The notes beneath the pieces were generated by a model. It searched no databases, was not told the DNA's origin, and was given only the letters and a program-made list of their open reading frames with translations. The position numbers and the translations under genes were made by a program. DNA of 64,000 nt from Phreatobacter sp. (GTDB lineage Bacteria > Pseudomonadota > Alphaproteobacteria > Rhizobiales > Phreatobacteraceae), in NCBI RefSeq assembly GCF_016793595.1, contig NZ_JAEULY010000015.1:1-64000 (forward strand), read 5' to 3'. Shown here in pieces: positions 36,332-45,971 of the stretch (positions are counted from its first letter, which is position 1; every line of letters starts with the position of its first letter).

Positions 36332-37077
36332 CAGGCGGCCTCCTCGCCGAGATAGGCTTCCTTGACCTTCTTGTTGGCGCGGATCTCGGCCGGCGTGCCG
36401 GACGCGATGATCTGGCCGTAGACCAGCACCGAGATGCGGTCGGCGAGGCCGAAGACCACGCTCATGTCGTGCTCGACGATGACCAGCGTGCGCCCTTCGG
36501 TGACCTTGCGGATCAGCGCCACGGCCCGCTCCGTCTCGTGGTGGCTCATGCCCGCCGTCGGCTCGTCCAGCAGGATGACCTTGGCGCCGCCGGCGATGGT
36601 CACGCCGATCTCCAGCGCGCGCTGGTCGGCATAGGAGAGCAGGCCCGCCGGGGTCTCGCGCACGGCCGAGAGCCCGATCAGGTCGAGAATCTCCTCGGTC
36701 CGCTGCTCGACATCCTTCATGCCGGAAATGAAGCGCCAGAAGACGTAGCGGTGGCCGAGCGCCCAGAGGGTCGCGCAGCGCACGTTCTCGTAGACGCTCA
36801 TGTTGTGGAAGATGTTGGTCACCTGGAACGAGCGCGACAGACCGCTCCGGTTGATCTGGAACGGCGGCGCGCCGCTGGCCTTCTGGCCGTTGACGAGAAT
36901 CTCCCCCGAGGTCGGCGGGAAGGCGCCTGAAATCAGGTTGAACAGGGTCGACTTGCCGGCCCCGTTCGGCCCGATGATGGCGTGACGCTCGCCGGCGGGA
37001 ACCTCCAGCGAGACGTCGCGGATGATCTGCGCCGCGCCGAAGTTCTTGACGACATTGGTCAGGACCAGAGCGCTCAT
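36331..37077 (-). CDS. livG: Branched-chain-type ABC transporter ATPase LivG
   Basis: 248 residues with canonical Walker A GPNGAGKST (36-44), an LSYADQRALEIG signature region and Walker B ILLDEPTAG. It carries a regular VEHDM H-loop. Starts inside the livM stop (ATGA overlap) and ends one base into livF, so it belongs to one transcript. It provides the standard ATPase half, which may compensate for the odd Walker A of LivF. Confidence 0.94.
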   Translation of the reverse strand: MSALVLTNVVKNFGAAQIIRDVSLEVPAGERHAIIGPNGAGKSTLFNLISGAFPPTSGEILVNGQKASGAPPFQINRSGLSRSFQVTNIFHNMSVYENVRCATLWALGHRYVFWRFISGMKDVEQRTEEILDLIGLSAVRETPAGLLSYADQRALEIGVTIAGGAKVILLDEPTAGMSHHETERAVALIRKVTEGRTLVIVEHDMSVVFGLADRISVLVYGQIIASGTPAEIRANKKVKEAYLGEEAA

Positions 37078-38324
37078 GGCGCGACCTCCCGGAAGCGCAG
37101 GGCCGCGCCGAGCGTGCCGCGTTGCCGCCAGCGCACCGCGACGGTCACGATGGCGATGCCCGCCGCCACGATGATGCCGGCCAGCACCCAGTTGAGCGGG
37201 CTGGTATGGACGAAGTCGCGGCCGAAGGCGCGGAATGGCCGGCCACCCTCGCGGATACGGTAGGCCATTTCGATCACCATCACGGCGCCGAAGAAGGTCG
37301 TCAGTCCGCCGAGGGTGCCGAGCAGCCAGCCGGGCAGTTTCTCGGCGAGTTCGCCGCGCTTCACCGCGCCGAGAATGCGCGCGACGATGCCGCCGATGCC
37401 GAACGGCGCGAAGAGCACCATCACCACGAAGAGCAGACCGAGATAGAGCTGCCAGACCTTGGTGAAGTCGGAGAGCATGGACTGCATGAAGGTGATGATC
37501 GCCGCGCCGATGATCGGACCGTAGAACACGCCGGCGCCGCCGATGAAGGTCATCAGCAGCACGGCGCCCGAGCCCTGGGCGCCCAGCGTCTCGGGATTGA
37601 TGATCTCGAAATTGACCGCCGACAGCGCCCCCGCAAGGCCCGCGAAACCGCCCGAGATCAGGAAGACCAGGAAGCGGATGCGCTGGGGGTCGTAACCGAT
37701 GAAGGCGACGCGGTCGGGATTGTCGCGCACCGCATTGGCGAGGCGCCCGAGCGGCGTCTTGGTGAAGGCCCACATGGCCAGCGTCGAGACGAACATCCAG
37801 AAGGCGATGAAGTAGAACACGTGGATCTGCGGCCCGAGCGTGAGACCGAAGATGCGCGGGCCGGCCGAGCGATCGCCGGAAATGCCTTCCTCGCCGCCGA
37901 AGACGGAGACGAACATGAAGCCGGCGGCGGCGACCAGTTCGCCGATGCCGAGCGAGATCATCGCGAAGGGCGTGCCGGAGCGGCGGCAGGAGAACCAGCC
38001 GATGACAGCGCCCGCCGCCATGCCGGCCATGAAGCCGACCAGCGGCACGGCGAAGACCGGGATGCCCAGCCGCTGCGCCTTGATGGCGACGACGAGGTGG
38101 ATCGCCGCATAGCCGCCGAGACCGAAATAGACGGCATGACCGAAGGACAGCATGCCGGACTGCCCGAGCAGCATGTTGTAGGCGAGCGCGAAAACCACCC
38201 AGATGCCCATGACGTTCATCACGGTGAGCGAGGTCCGCGAGGTGAACACCATCGGCAGGGCGAGGAGGATCGCGGCGAAGGCGACCCAGACCGCCAGGGT
38301 GCGGAGTGTCGAGGTCCGGCTCAT
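37074..38324 (-). CDS. livM: Branched-chain-type ABC transporter permease LivM
   Basis: 416 residues, eight to ten TM helices. LivM signature VFALAYNMLLGQSGMLSFGHA (around 43-63), and near the C-terminus a helical extension with one more predicted TM segment (HTSPLNWVLAGIIVAAGIAIV). It is longer than E. coli LivM core members at the C-terminus. Four-base overlaps at both ends (with livH and livG). Confidence 0.93.
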   Translation of the reverse strand: MSRTSTLRTLAVWVAFAAILLALPMVFTSRTSLTVMNVMGIWVVFALAYNMLLGQSGMLSFGHAVYFGLGGYAAIHLVVAIKAQRLGIPVFAVPLVGFMAGMAAGAVIGWFSCRRSGTPFAMISLGIGELVAAAGFMFVSVFGGEEGISGDRSAGPRIFGLTLGPQIHVFYFIAFWMFVSTLAMWAFTKTPLGRLANAVRDNPDRVAFIGYDPQRIRFLVFLISGGFAGLAGALSAVNFEIINPETLGAQGSGAVLLMTFIGGAGVFYGPIIGAAIITFMQSMLSDFTKVWQLYLGLLFVVMVLFAPFGIGGIVARILGAVKRGELAEKLPGWLLGTLGGLTTFFGAVMVIEMAYRIREGGRPFRAFGRDFVHTSPLNWVLAGIIVAAGIAIVTVAVRWRQRGTLGAALRFREVAP

Positions 38325-39259
38325 GATTCACGCGCTCCCATCAGGCCGCGCGGCCGGAAGATCAGGACAAGGACCAGCAGCAGGAAGGGCAGCATGGGCG
38401 CCACCTGCGCCAGCGTGATGCGGCCGAGGTCGGAACGGTTGGACACCATGACGCCGAACCTCGCGAGCAGGTCGGACAGCGAGGCATCGACAGCCACCGC
38501 GAAGGTCTGGATGAGCCCGATCAGGATCGAGGCGAGGAAGGCGCCGCCGAGCGACCCCATGCCGCCGACCACCACGACCACGAAGACGATGGGGCCGAGG
38601 GTGAGCGCCATGGCCGGGTCGGTGACCAGCAGCGCGCCGCCGATGACGCCCGCCAGCGCCGCCATGCCGCAGCCCACCGCGAAGACGCCCATGAAGACCA
38701 GCGGCACGTTGTGGCCGAGATGGCCGACCATGTGCGGATGGGTCAGCGCGGCCTGCACGATGAGGCCGATGCGCGTCTTCTTCAGCATCAGCCAGAGCGC
38801 GATGAACATCAGCACCGCGACGATCATCATGAACACGCGGAACGAGGGATATTGCGTGCCCCACAGCGTGAACAGCGGCTGCTGCAGCACGGCCGGCGGC
38901 GAGTAGGGAACCGGGTTGCGGCCCCAGATCAGCTTGACGATCTCCTCGATCAGGAAGGCGATGCCGAAGGTGAACAGGAGCTCGGCGACGTGGCCGTGCC
39001 TGTGGACGTTCCGCAAGCCGTAGCGCTCGACCACCGCGCCGATGCCCGCGACCAGGATCGGCGCGAGGAACATCGCGACCCAGAAGCCGGTCGTGGCCCC
39101 GATCGCATAAGCGAAATAGGCGCCGAGCATGTAAAAACTGGCATGGGCGAAGTTCAGCACGCCCATCATGGAGAAGATCAGCGTCAGCCCGCTCGACAGC
39201 ATGAAGAGCAGGAGGCCGTAAAGCACCCCGTTAAGGGTCGAAAAGACGATCGTCTCCAT
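38321..39259 (-). CDS. livH: Branched-chain-type ABC transporter permease LivH
   Basis: 312 residues, about eight TM helices, beginning METIVFSTLNGVLYGLLLFM. The permease motif GVLNFAHASFYMLGAYFAY is typical of LivH, and the family EAA-like loop is present. It follows livK by about 103 bases containing a hairpin, and overlaps livM by four bases. Confidence 0.93.
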   Translation of the reverse strand: METIVFSTLNGVLYGLLLFMLSSGLTLIFSMMGVLNFAHASFYMLGAYFAYAIGATTGFWVAMFLAPILVAGIGAVVERYGLRNVHRHGHVAELLFTFGIAFLIEEIVKLIWGRNPVPYSPPAVLQQPLFTLWGTQYPSFRVFMMIVAVLMFIALWLMLKKTRIGLIVQAALTHPHMVGHLGHNVPLVFMGVFAVGCGMAALAGVIGGALLVTDPAMALTLGPIVFVVVVVGGMGSLGGAFLASILIGLIQTFAVAVDASLSDLLARFGVMVSNRSDLGRITLAQVAPMLPFLLLVLVLIFRPRGLMGARES

Positions 39260-39316
39260 GCGGAGAAGCTCCGGTCAGGATGGCGCGGGAAACCCTCGGC
39301 CGGGTATGGCGAAACC

Positions 39317-39342
39317 GGCCGGGACGCGAGGACGCCCCGGCC
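39317..39342 (-). terminator. Hairpin between livK and livH
   Basis: On the minus strand GGCCGGG and CCCGGCC pair around a 12-base loop and are followed by GGTTTC. As a weak attenuator it could give more binding protein than permease, as seen in other ABC operons. Confidence 0.35.
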
Positions 39343-39362
39343 TTGGACGCGACGGGCGTGGA

Positions 39363-40604
39363 TCAGGCCGCGGGGCGCTGCATCCGGCAGGTCGTCGGGG
39401 TGATGGTCGCCTGCGCCTCGATCTTGACGTCGGTCTTGAAGCCGAACCCGGTATTCTCCAGGTCGAACTTCACGTTCTCGGCGAAGGTCGAAATGTAGAG
39501 CGGCTGGATCAGCTGGTGGTTTTCCTTCTGCATGAAGGCCTTGCCGGTGGGCGTCTCGATCTCGAGTCCCTCGAGCGCCAGCGCCACGGCCTTCGGATCG
39601 GCCGAGTTCGCCTTCTTCATCGCCGCCGCGAGCATGTCGAACATGACCTTCACGCGGAAGTAATAGTAGTCGAGATTGTGGAGCTTCTTGAAGTCCGTGA
39701 CCACCTGGTCCATACCGATATTCTCGATATTGGCATGCCACTCGGTGATCTGCTTGACGAGGCCGACGGCCGACTTGCCCATCGCCGTCGGCGCGCCGAG
39801 ACCGCCGCCGTAATAGGTGAGGAACGGCACGTTGAAGCCCGTGTCGGACGCCGCCTTGATCAGCAGCGTCATGTCGGTGCCCCAGTTGCCAGTGATCACC
39901 GCCTGCGCGCCCGCCGCGCGCATCTTGGTGATGTAGGGCACGAAGTCGCGGACGCGGCCGAGCGGGTGCAGCTCGTTGCCGACGATCTCGATGTCCGGGC
40001 GCTTGACCTTCAGCATGGCCACCGCGGAATCGGCGACAGCCTTGCCGAACGAGTAGTCCTGGCCGATGACGTAGATCTTCTTGATGTTGGTGAGACCTTT
40101 GAGATAGTCGGTCATCGCCGCCATCTTCATGTCGGCGTCGGCGTCGAAGCGGAAGTGCCAGAACGAGCACTTGTCGTTGGTGAAGGCCGGGTCGACCGCC
40201 GCATAGTTCAGATACAGCATCGACTGGTTCGGATTGCGCTCGTTGTGCTTCTCGACCGCCTCGATGATGGCGGCGGCGACCGACGAGCCGTTGCCCTGGC
40301 TGACGAACCGGAAGCCCTGGTCGATGGCCTTTTCCAGCTGGACGATGGCTTCCTTCGGATTGGTCTTGTTGTCGAAGCCGACTACTTCCATCTTGCGGCC
40401 GTTGATGCCGCCGCTGGCATTGATGCGGGCGGCCTCGAACTGGAACTGCTTCAGGCCGTTGTCGCCGACATTGGCGAAGGGGCCGGAGAGCGGATCGATA
40501 TAGGCGATGCGGATCGGCTCGCCCTGCGCGAGCGCGGGCATGCCGGTGAGCGCCGTGGCGGCCAGGGCGGAGCCGACGAACTGGCGGCGGTCGATACGGG
40601 TCAT
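39363..40604 (-). CDS. livK: Branched-chain-type ABC transporter substrate-binding protein LivK
   Basis: 413 residues, start after GAGGAGGAC. The signal MTRIDRRQFVGSALAATALTG has a twin-arginine (RRQF) followed by a hydrophobic stretch and ALA|Q, so it looks Tat-exported. The mature protein is a Peripla_BP_6 (type I fold) with TGNWGTDMTLL and VIGQDYSFG. LivK-type proteins bind amino acids but also aromatic, dicarboxylic or bile-acid-like molecules; the location in an acyl-CoA operon favours a carboxylic acid rather than leucine. 150 bases separate it from the thiolase gene. Confidence 0.92.
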   Translation of the reverse strand: MTRIDRRQFVGSALAATALTGMPALAQGEPIRIAYIDPLSGPFANVGDNGLKQFQFEAARINASGGINGRKMEVVGFDNKTNPKEAIVQLEKAIDQGFRFVSQGNGSSVAAAIIEAVEKHNERNPNQSMLYLNYAAVDPAFTNDKCSFWHFRFDADADMKMAAMTDYLKGLTNIKKIYVIGQDYSFGKAVADSAVAMLKVKRPDIEIVGNELHPLGRVRDFVPYITKMRAAGAQAVITGNWGTDMTLLIKAASDTGFNVPFLTYYGGGLGAPTAMGKSAVGLVKQITEWHANIENIGMDQVVTDFKKLHNLDYYYFRVKVMFDMLAAAMKKANSADPKAVALALEGLEIETPTGKAFMQKENHQLIQPLYISTFAENVKFDLENTGFGFKTDVKIEAQATITPTTCRMQRPAA

Positions 40605-40754
40605 GTAGTCCTCCTCAAACGGGCGGCCGCGCCTGCGATGAGGCGCCTCGTCGGCCGCGGGTGCTTCCTCTAGCGATCGGCCGCTTCGCGCGGCTCTCAT
40701 CGAATTGGGCCGGCGGCCGCCTTTGGCGACCGCCCGTCTCATCAGTCAAACAGG

Positions 40755-41945
<1,191 letters not shown>

Positions 41946-41972
41946 GGCTGTTCTCCTTCGTGATCCTGATGT

Positions 41973-42902
41973 TCAGCCGCGGGGCGGAAGGGTGACGCCC
42001 TTCGCCGCTGCGGCCTTCATGGCGAATTTGGTGGTCTGCTCGAAGGCGCCCTGCAGCGCCTTCTGGCCGTCCGGATTCGAGATGTCGTCGAAGCGGGCGG
42101 CGATGGTTTCCGGCGTGCGCTCGGCTTCGTCGAGCCAGATGCCGTCGGTTTCGTAGATGATCGTTCGCGCGAACGCGCCCGCGCCCGCGCACAGGATCGT
42201 GCGCGACGGTCCCTTCTCGCTGACGAGGAAAAGCACGCCGGGGGTGATCGATTCCGGCGTCAGCAGCTTCAGCGATTCCGGCGGCAGCAGCTCTTCCGTC
42301 ATGCGCGTCGCGGCGGTGGGCGCCAGCGTGTTGACGCGGATGTCGTTCTTCGCGCCCTCCTGATGCAGCACGTTCATCAGGCCGACCATGGCGGCCTTGG
42401 CGGCACCGTAGTTGGACTGGCCGAAATTGCCGTAGAGGCCCGAGGACGACGACGTGAAAACGATGCGGCCATAGTTCTGGGCGCGCATGATGTCCCAGAC
42501 CGCCTTGGTGCAGTTCACCGTGCCCATCAGATGCACGTCCACCACGGCCTCGAAGTCGGCGAGCTCCATCTTGGTGAAGGTCTTGTCGCGCAGAATGCCG
42601 GCATTGTTGATCAGGATGTCGATCCGGCCGAAGGCGTCCATGGTCTTCTTCACCATGTCCTGCACCTGGGCGACATCGACGACGTTCGCGCCGTGCGCGA
42701 TGGCCTCGCCGCCCTTCGCCTTGATCTCGGCGACCACCTTCTCGGCGGCTTCGGAGGAGCCGCCGGTGCCGTCGCGGGCGCCGCCGAAATCGACGATCAC
42801 GACCTTGGCGCCGCGCTCGGCGAGGCCCAGGGCATGCGAACGGCCAAGGCCGTTACCGGCCCCGGTGACGATGGCGACGCGCCCGTCGAAACGAATGCTC
42901 AT
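41973..42902 (-). CDS. SDR of the MFE-2/HSD17B4 type (3-hydroxyacyl-CoA dehydrogenase-like)
   Basis: 309 residues. Cofactor motif TGAGNGLGRSHA (13-24), NNAG, catalytic YGAAKAAM with Ser-Ser-Ser-Gly before it, and an Asp at the end of beta2 (VIVDFGG) typical of NAD preference. The pattern HALGLAERGAKVVIVDFGG is that of the dehydrogenase domain of multifunctional enzyme type 2, and a MaoC hydratase gene adjoins, matching the two halves of MFE-2 as separate genes. It converts 3-hydroxyacyl-CoA to 3-ketoacyl-CoA. A C-terminal extension (about 255-309) is longer than in ordinary SDRs. Confidence 0.9.
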   Translation of the reverse strand: MSIRFDGRVAIVTGAGNGLGRSHALGLAERGAKVVIVDFGGARDGTGGSSEAAEKVVAEIKAKGGEAIAHGANVVDVAQVQDMVKKTMDAFGRIDILINNAGILRDKTFTKMELADFEAVVDVHLMGTVNCTKAVWDIMRAQNYGRIVFTSSSSGLYGNFGQSNYGAAKAAMVGLMNVLHQEGAKNDIRVNTLAPTAATRMTEELLPPESLKLLTPESITPGVLFLVSEKGPSRTILCAGAGAFARTIIYETDGIWLDEAERTPETIAARFDDISNPDGQKALQGAFEQTTKFAMKAAAAKGVTLPPRG

Positions 42903-42912
42903 GCTGATACCC

Positions 42913-43371
42913 TCAAGCGAGATAGGACAGGGTGATCCAGTCGGCGACGAGCGCCGGCTTGTCCGACCCCTCGATCTCGACGGTCACGGTGTAGGTGGTC
43001 TGGTGCTGCTTGGGGCTCTTGGAATCGAGCGCCTTCAGCACGAAGCGGCCGCGAATCTTCGCGCCAGAGCGCACCGGCGAGACCATGCGCAGCTTGTCGA
43101 AGCCGTAGTTCACGCCCATGACGCGATTGGCGATCTCGGGCAGCGCGTCATAGGCCATCGCCGAGAGCATGGAGACGGTGAGGAAGCCGTGGGCGATGGT
43201 GCCGCCGAACGGCGTCGCCTTCGCCTTCACCGGGTCGATGTGGATGAACTGGTGGTCGTGGGTGATGTCGGCGAAGGCGTCGATGGCCGATTGCGGAATG
43301 TCGATCCATTTCGATAGGCCGATCTCCTGCCCGACCTTGCCAGCCAGTTCCTCGATGGTAACGGTCGCCAT
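42913..43371 (-). CDS. MaoC-family enoyl-CoA hydratase
   Basis: 152 residues, hotdog fold with the hydratase-2 signature: Asp and His in ADITHDHQFIHIDPVKA and then GGTIAHGFL. Adds water to trans-2-enoyl-CoA; the enzyme class usually gives the 3R-hydroxy product. Between ACAD1 (24 bases upstream) and the SDR (10 bases downstream). Confidence 0.93.
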   Translation of the reverse strand: MATVTIEELAGKVGQEIGLSKWIDIPQSAIDAFADITHDHQFIHIDPVKAKATPFGGTIAHGFLTVSMLSAMAYDALPEIANRVMGVNYGFDKLRMVSPVRSGAKIRGRFVLKALDSKSPKQHQTTYTVTVEIEGSDKPALVADWITLSYLA

Positions 43372-43395
43372 GGGTGAAAAACTCCGGTTCTTCGA

Positions 43396-44532
43396 TCAGA
43401 AGCCGCGCGCCAGCGCGACGCGGTCGGCGTGGAAATCGGCATCGCCGTAGAGCGACGAGGCCACCTGCATCCGCTTCATGAACAGGCCGATGTCGATGGC
43501 GTCGGTCATGCCGATGCCGCCGTGCATCTGCACCGCCTCCTGGCTCGCGAGCCGCGCGACGGACGAGGCCTTGGACTTGGCGACGGAAACGGCGAGCGAG
43601 GCCTTGTCCGCATCCGCGTCGAGCGCCTGCAGGGCCGACAGCACGGCGGACCTCGCCAGCTCGACCTCGCAGAACAGATGCGCGGCGCGGTGCTGCAGCG
43701 CCTGGAAGGCGCCGATGGTGCGGCCGAACTGCTTGCGCTCCTTGAGGTAGTCTACCGTGCGAGCAAAGCTCTCCTGCGCGTTGCCGGAGAGTTCCGCCGC
43801 GAGGCCCGCGCGGCCCGCGCCAAGCACGATCTCCAGAAGAGCGAAACCGTCATCGACCTCGCCGATCACATCGTCGGACGTTACCTGGACGCCGTCAAAG
43901 GCCAGTTCTGCTGCACCGCGGGAGTCCAGGGTCGACAGCCGTTCGGTGGCAAGTCCGCTGGCCTTGGGATCGACCAGGAACAGACTGAGGCCGCCCTTCT
44001 CCCCGGCCGCGCCACCCGTGCGCGCCGCGACGAGGATCGCGTCGGCGGCGTGGCCGTCGACCACATAGGTCTTCTTGCCCGACAGTTTGAAGCCATTGCC
44101 GGAGCGCTCGGCCGTCATCGCGGTGCCGGCGGGATCGTGGCGGCGGCCCTCGTCGATGGCGGTCGCGATGATCGCCTCGCCCGCGACGATGGCGGGGAGC
44201 CATCGCTGCTTCTGCGCGGGCGTGCCCGCGCGCGAAAGCGCCGTCGCCGCCATCATCGCCGTGGACAGGAACGGCGAGGCGGTGAGCGTGCGACCCATTT
44301 CCTCGCAGATGACGCCGGCACCGACGAAACCGAAGCCAAGACCGCCCTGGTCCTCCGGCACGAGCACGCCGGTCCAGCCCATCTCGGCCATCTGGCGCCA
44401 CAGGTCGCGGTCGAAGCCATCGGCGACCTTCCCGTCGCGAATCTTGCGCAGCGCCGCCACCGGCGCCTTCTCCTGGACGAAGCCCCTGGCGGCGTCCTGG
44501 AGCATCGTCTGATCGTCGTTCAGAACCAGCAT
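43396..44532 (-). CDS. Acyl-CoA dehydrogenase, probable beta-type partner of the next gene
   Basis: 378 residues, start MLVLNDDQTMLQDAARGF. Typical N-terminal helical domain, mid beta-domain and C-terminal helical domain ending in QEAVQMHGGIGMTD, the flavin-contacting QxHGG segment. It lacks the late GGTSEV-type loop that its neighbour has. Together with the adjacent ACAD this looks like an alpha2beta2 pair as found for steroid and other branched CoA substrates. 7 bases separate it from the upstream ACAD gene. Confidence 0.92.
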   Translation of the reverse strand: MLVLNDDQTMLQDAARGFVQEKAPVAALRKIRDGKVADGFDRDLWRQMAEMGWTGVLVPEDQGGLGFGFVGAGVICEEMGRTLTASPFLSTAMMAATALSRAGTPAQKQRWLPAIVAGEAIIATAIDEGRRHDPAGTAMTAERSGNGFKLSGKKTYVVDGHAADAILVAARTGGAAGEKGGLSLFLVDPKASGLATERLSTLDSRGAAELAFDGVQVTSDDVIGEVDDGFALLEIVLGAGRAGLAAELSGNAQESFARTVDYLKERKQFGRTIGAFQALQHRAAHLFCEVELARSAVLSALQALDADADKASLAVSVAKSKASSVARLASQEAVQMHGGIGMTDAIDIGLFMKRMQVASSLYGDADFHADRVALARGF

Positions 44533-44539
44533 GGCGGCC

Positions 44540-45730
44540 TCACGCGGACGGCAGTTGTAGGAGGCGCTTGGCGACGATGTCGAGCATCACCTCCGACGTG
44601 CCGCCCTCGATCGAATTGGCCTTGGTGCGCAGCCAGCCGCGCGCCAGCTCGCCGTCATTGGTGCGCGCGCCCTCCCATTCGAGGCCGGACGAACCGGCGG
44701 CGCGCATCATCAGCTCGTAACGCCGCTTGTTGAGCTCCGTGCCGTAATATTTGAGCACCGAGGACTTGTCGCCGACGCCCTTGCCGCCGGATGCCGCCTC
44801 GTCCTTGTAGCGGGCCATGGTGGAGGCGAAGGCCAGCGCGTCGACCTCCGCGCGCGCGGCGTCCGCGCGCAGGAAGGCATCGGCCAGCCGGCCCGCCTCG
44901 TCCGTGCCGATCTCGCTCGCGGCGAGTTGTCCGGGCGAACGGCCGCCGAGCAGTCCGCCGCCCCCGCCGCCGATCATCTCGCGCTCGTGGGTCAGCAGGT
45001 ACTTGGCGATGTCCCAGCCGCGGTTGAGCGTGCCGACGAGGTTCGCCTTCGGCACCTTCACGCCGTCGAAGAAGGTCTCGCAGAACGGCGACTTGCCGGA
45101 GATCAGCATGATCGGCTTGGTCGAGACGCCCGGCCAGGTCATGTCGAACAGGATGAAGGAGATGCCGAGATGCTTGGGCGCGGAGAAATCCGTGCGCACC
45201 AGGCAAAAGATCATGTCGGCCTTGTCGGCATAGCTCGTCCAGATCTTCGAACCGGTAACGGCGAAATGGTCGCCGGCATCGTCGGCGCGAGTCTGAAGGG
45301 AGGCAAGATCGGAGCCGGCATTGGGCTCGGAATAGCCCTGGCACCAGCGGACCTCGCCGCGCGCGATGCGCGGCAGATGCTCTTTTTTCTGCTCCTCGGA
45401 GCCGAAGGCCAACAGCGCCGGGCCGAGCATCCAGATGCCGAAGCTCTCCAGCGGCGAGCGCGCCTTGATGCGCGCCATCTCCTCCTTGAGAACCTTGACC
45501 TCCTCGTGGGAGAGGCCGCCGCCTCCATAGGCCTTGGGCCAGGCGGGCACGGTCCAGCCGCGCGCGGCCATCCGCTCCATCCAGACCTTCTGGGCATCGG
45601 ACTTGAACACCCAGTTGCGGCCGCCCCAGCAGATGTCCTCGTCGCCACGCACGGGCACGCGCATTTCGGCCGGACAATTGGCATCGAGCCATGCACGGGT
45701 GTCCCGCCGGAAGGCCTCCAGCGCGTCCAT
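44540..45730 (-). CDS. Acyl-CoA dehydrogenase, probable alpha-type partner
   Basis: 396 residues, start MDALEAFRRDTRAWLDANCP after GGGAGG. It carries the substrate loop WCQGYSEPNAGSDLASLQT and the late motif SIEGGTSEVMLDIVAKRL, but where single-subunit enzymes have QxHGG it reads AGSSGLEWEG. The two neighbours therefore contain complementary parts of the FAD/active site. First gene of the leftward operon; the divergent control region (45731-45971) contains the palindrome. Confidence 0.93.
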   Translation of the reverse strand: MDALEAFRRDTRAWLDANCPAEMRVPVRGDEDICWGGRNWVFKSDAQKVWMERMAARGWTVPAWPKAYGGGGLSHEEVKVLKEEMARIKARSPLESFGIWMLGPALLAFGSEEQKKEHLPRIARGEVRWCQGYSEPNAGSDLASLQTRADDAGDHFAVTGSKIWTSYADKADMIFCLVRTDFSAPKHLGISFILFDMTWPGVSTKPIMLISGKSPFCETFFDGVKVPKANLVGTLNRGWDIAKYLLTHEREMIGGGGGGLLGGRSPGQLAASEIGTDEAGRLADAFLRADAARAEVDALAFASTMARYKDEAASGGKGVGDKSSVLKYYGTELNKRRYELMMRAAGSSGLEWEGARTNDGELARGWLRTKANSIEGGTSEVMLDIVAKRLLQLPSA

Positions 45731-45781
45731 CGGCATCCTCCCAGATCGCCGGCATTTCGATGGCCGGCCGCATTTCGTTCG

Positions 45782-45811
45782 TTGACGTCCCTTCAGACAC
45801 AGGGACATACT
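45782..45811 (+). promoter_or_regulatory. Candidate promoter of the acyl-CoA ligase gene
   Basis: TTGACG (45782-45787) and CATACT (45806-45811) sit 18 bases apart and point toward the ligase gene. The -10 lies inside the palindrome that follows. The leader would be about 150 bases. Confidence 0.45.
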
Positions 45812-45822
45812 CAAGAGTATGT
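45805..45822. promoter_or_regulatory. 18-bp perfect palindrome, candidate TetR operator
   Basis: ACATACTCAAGAGTATGT is a perfect dyad (8-bp arms, AA centre) between the divergent ACAD2 and ligase genes. The TetR gene lies on the same rightward transcript as the ligase. Overlap with a candidate -10 element suggests repression released by an acyl-CoA ligand. Confidence 0.8.
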
Positions 45823-45971
45823 TCGGCCCCCCGGCCGTTGTCGAGCCCCCATGTCCGGGATCGCGCCATTTTCGGCGTCCGTCTTCCGGCCGATGGGCAG
45901 GAACGTCCGGGGCACCGTAAAGCCAATGAGAAAGCGCCACCCAAGGCGCATGATTTCGGGAGGATGCCGCC

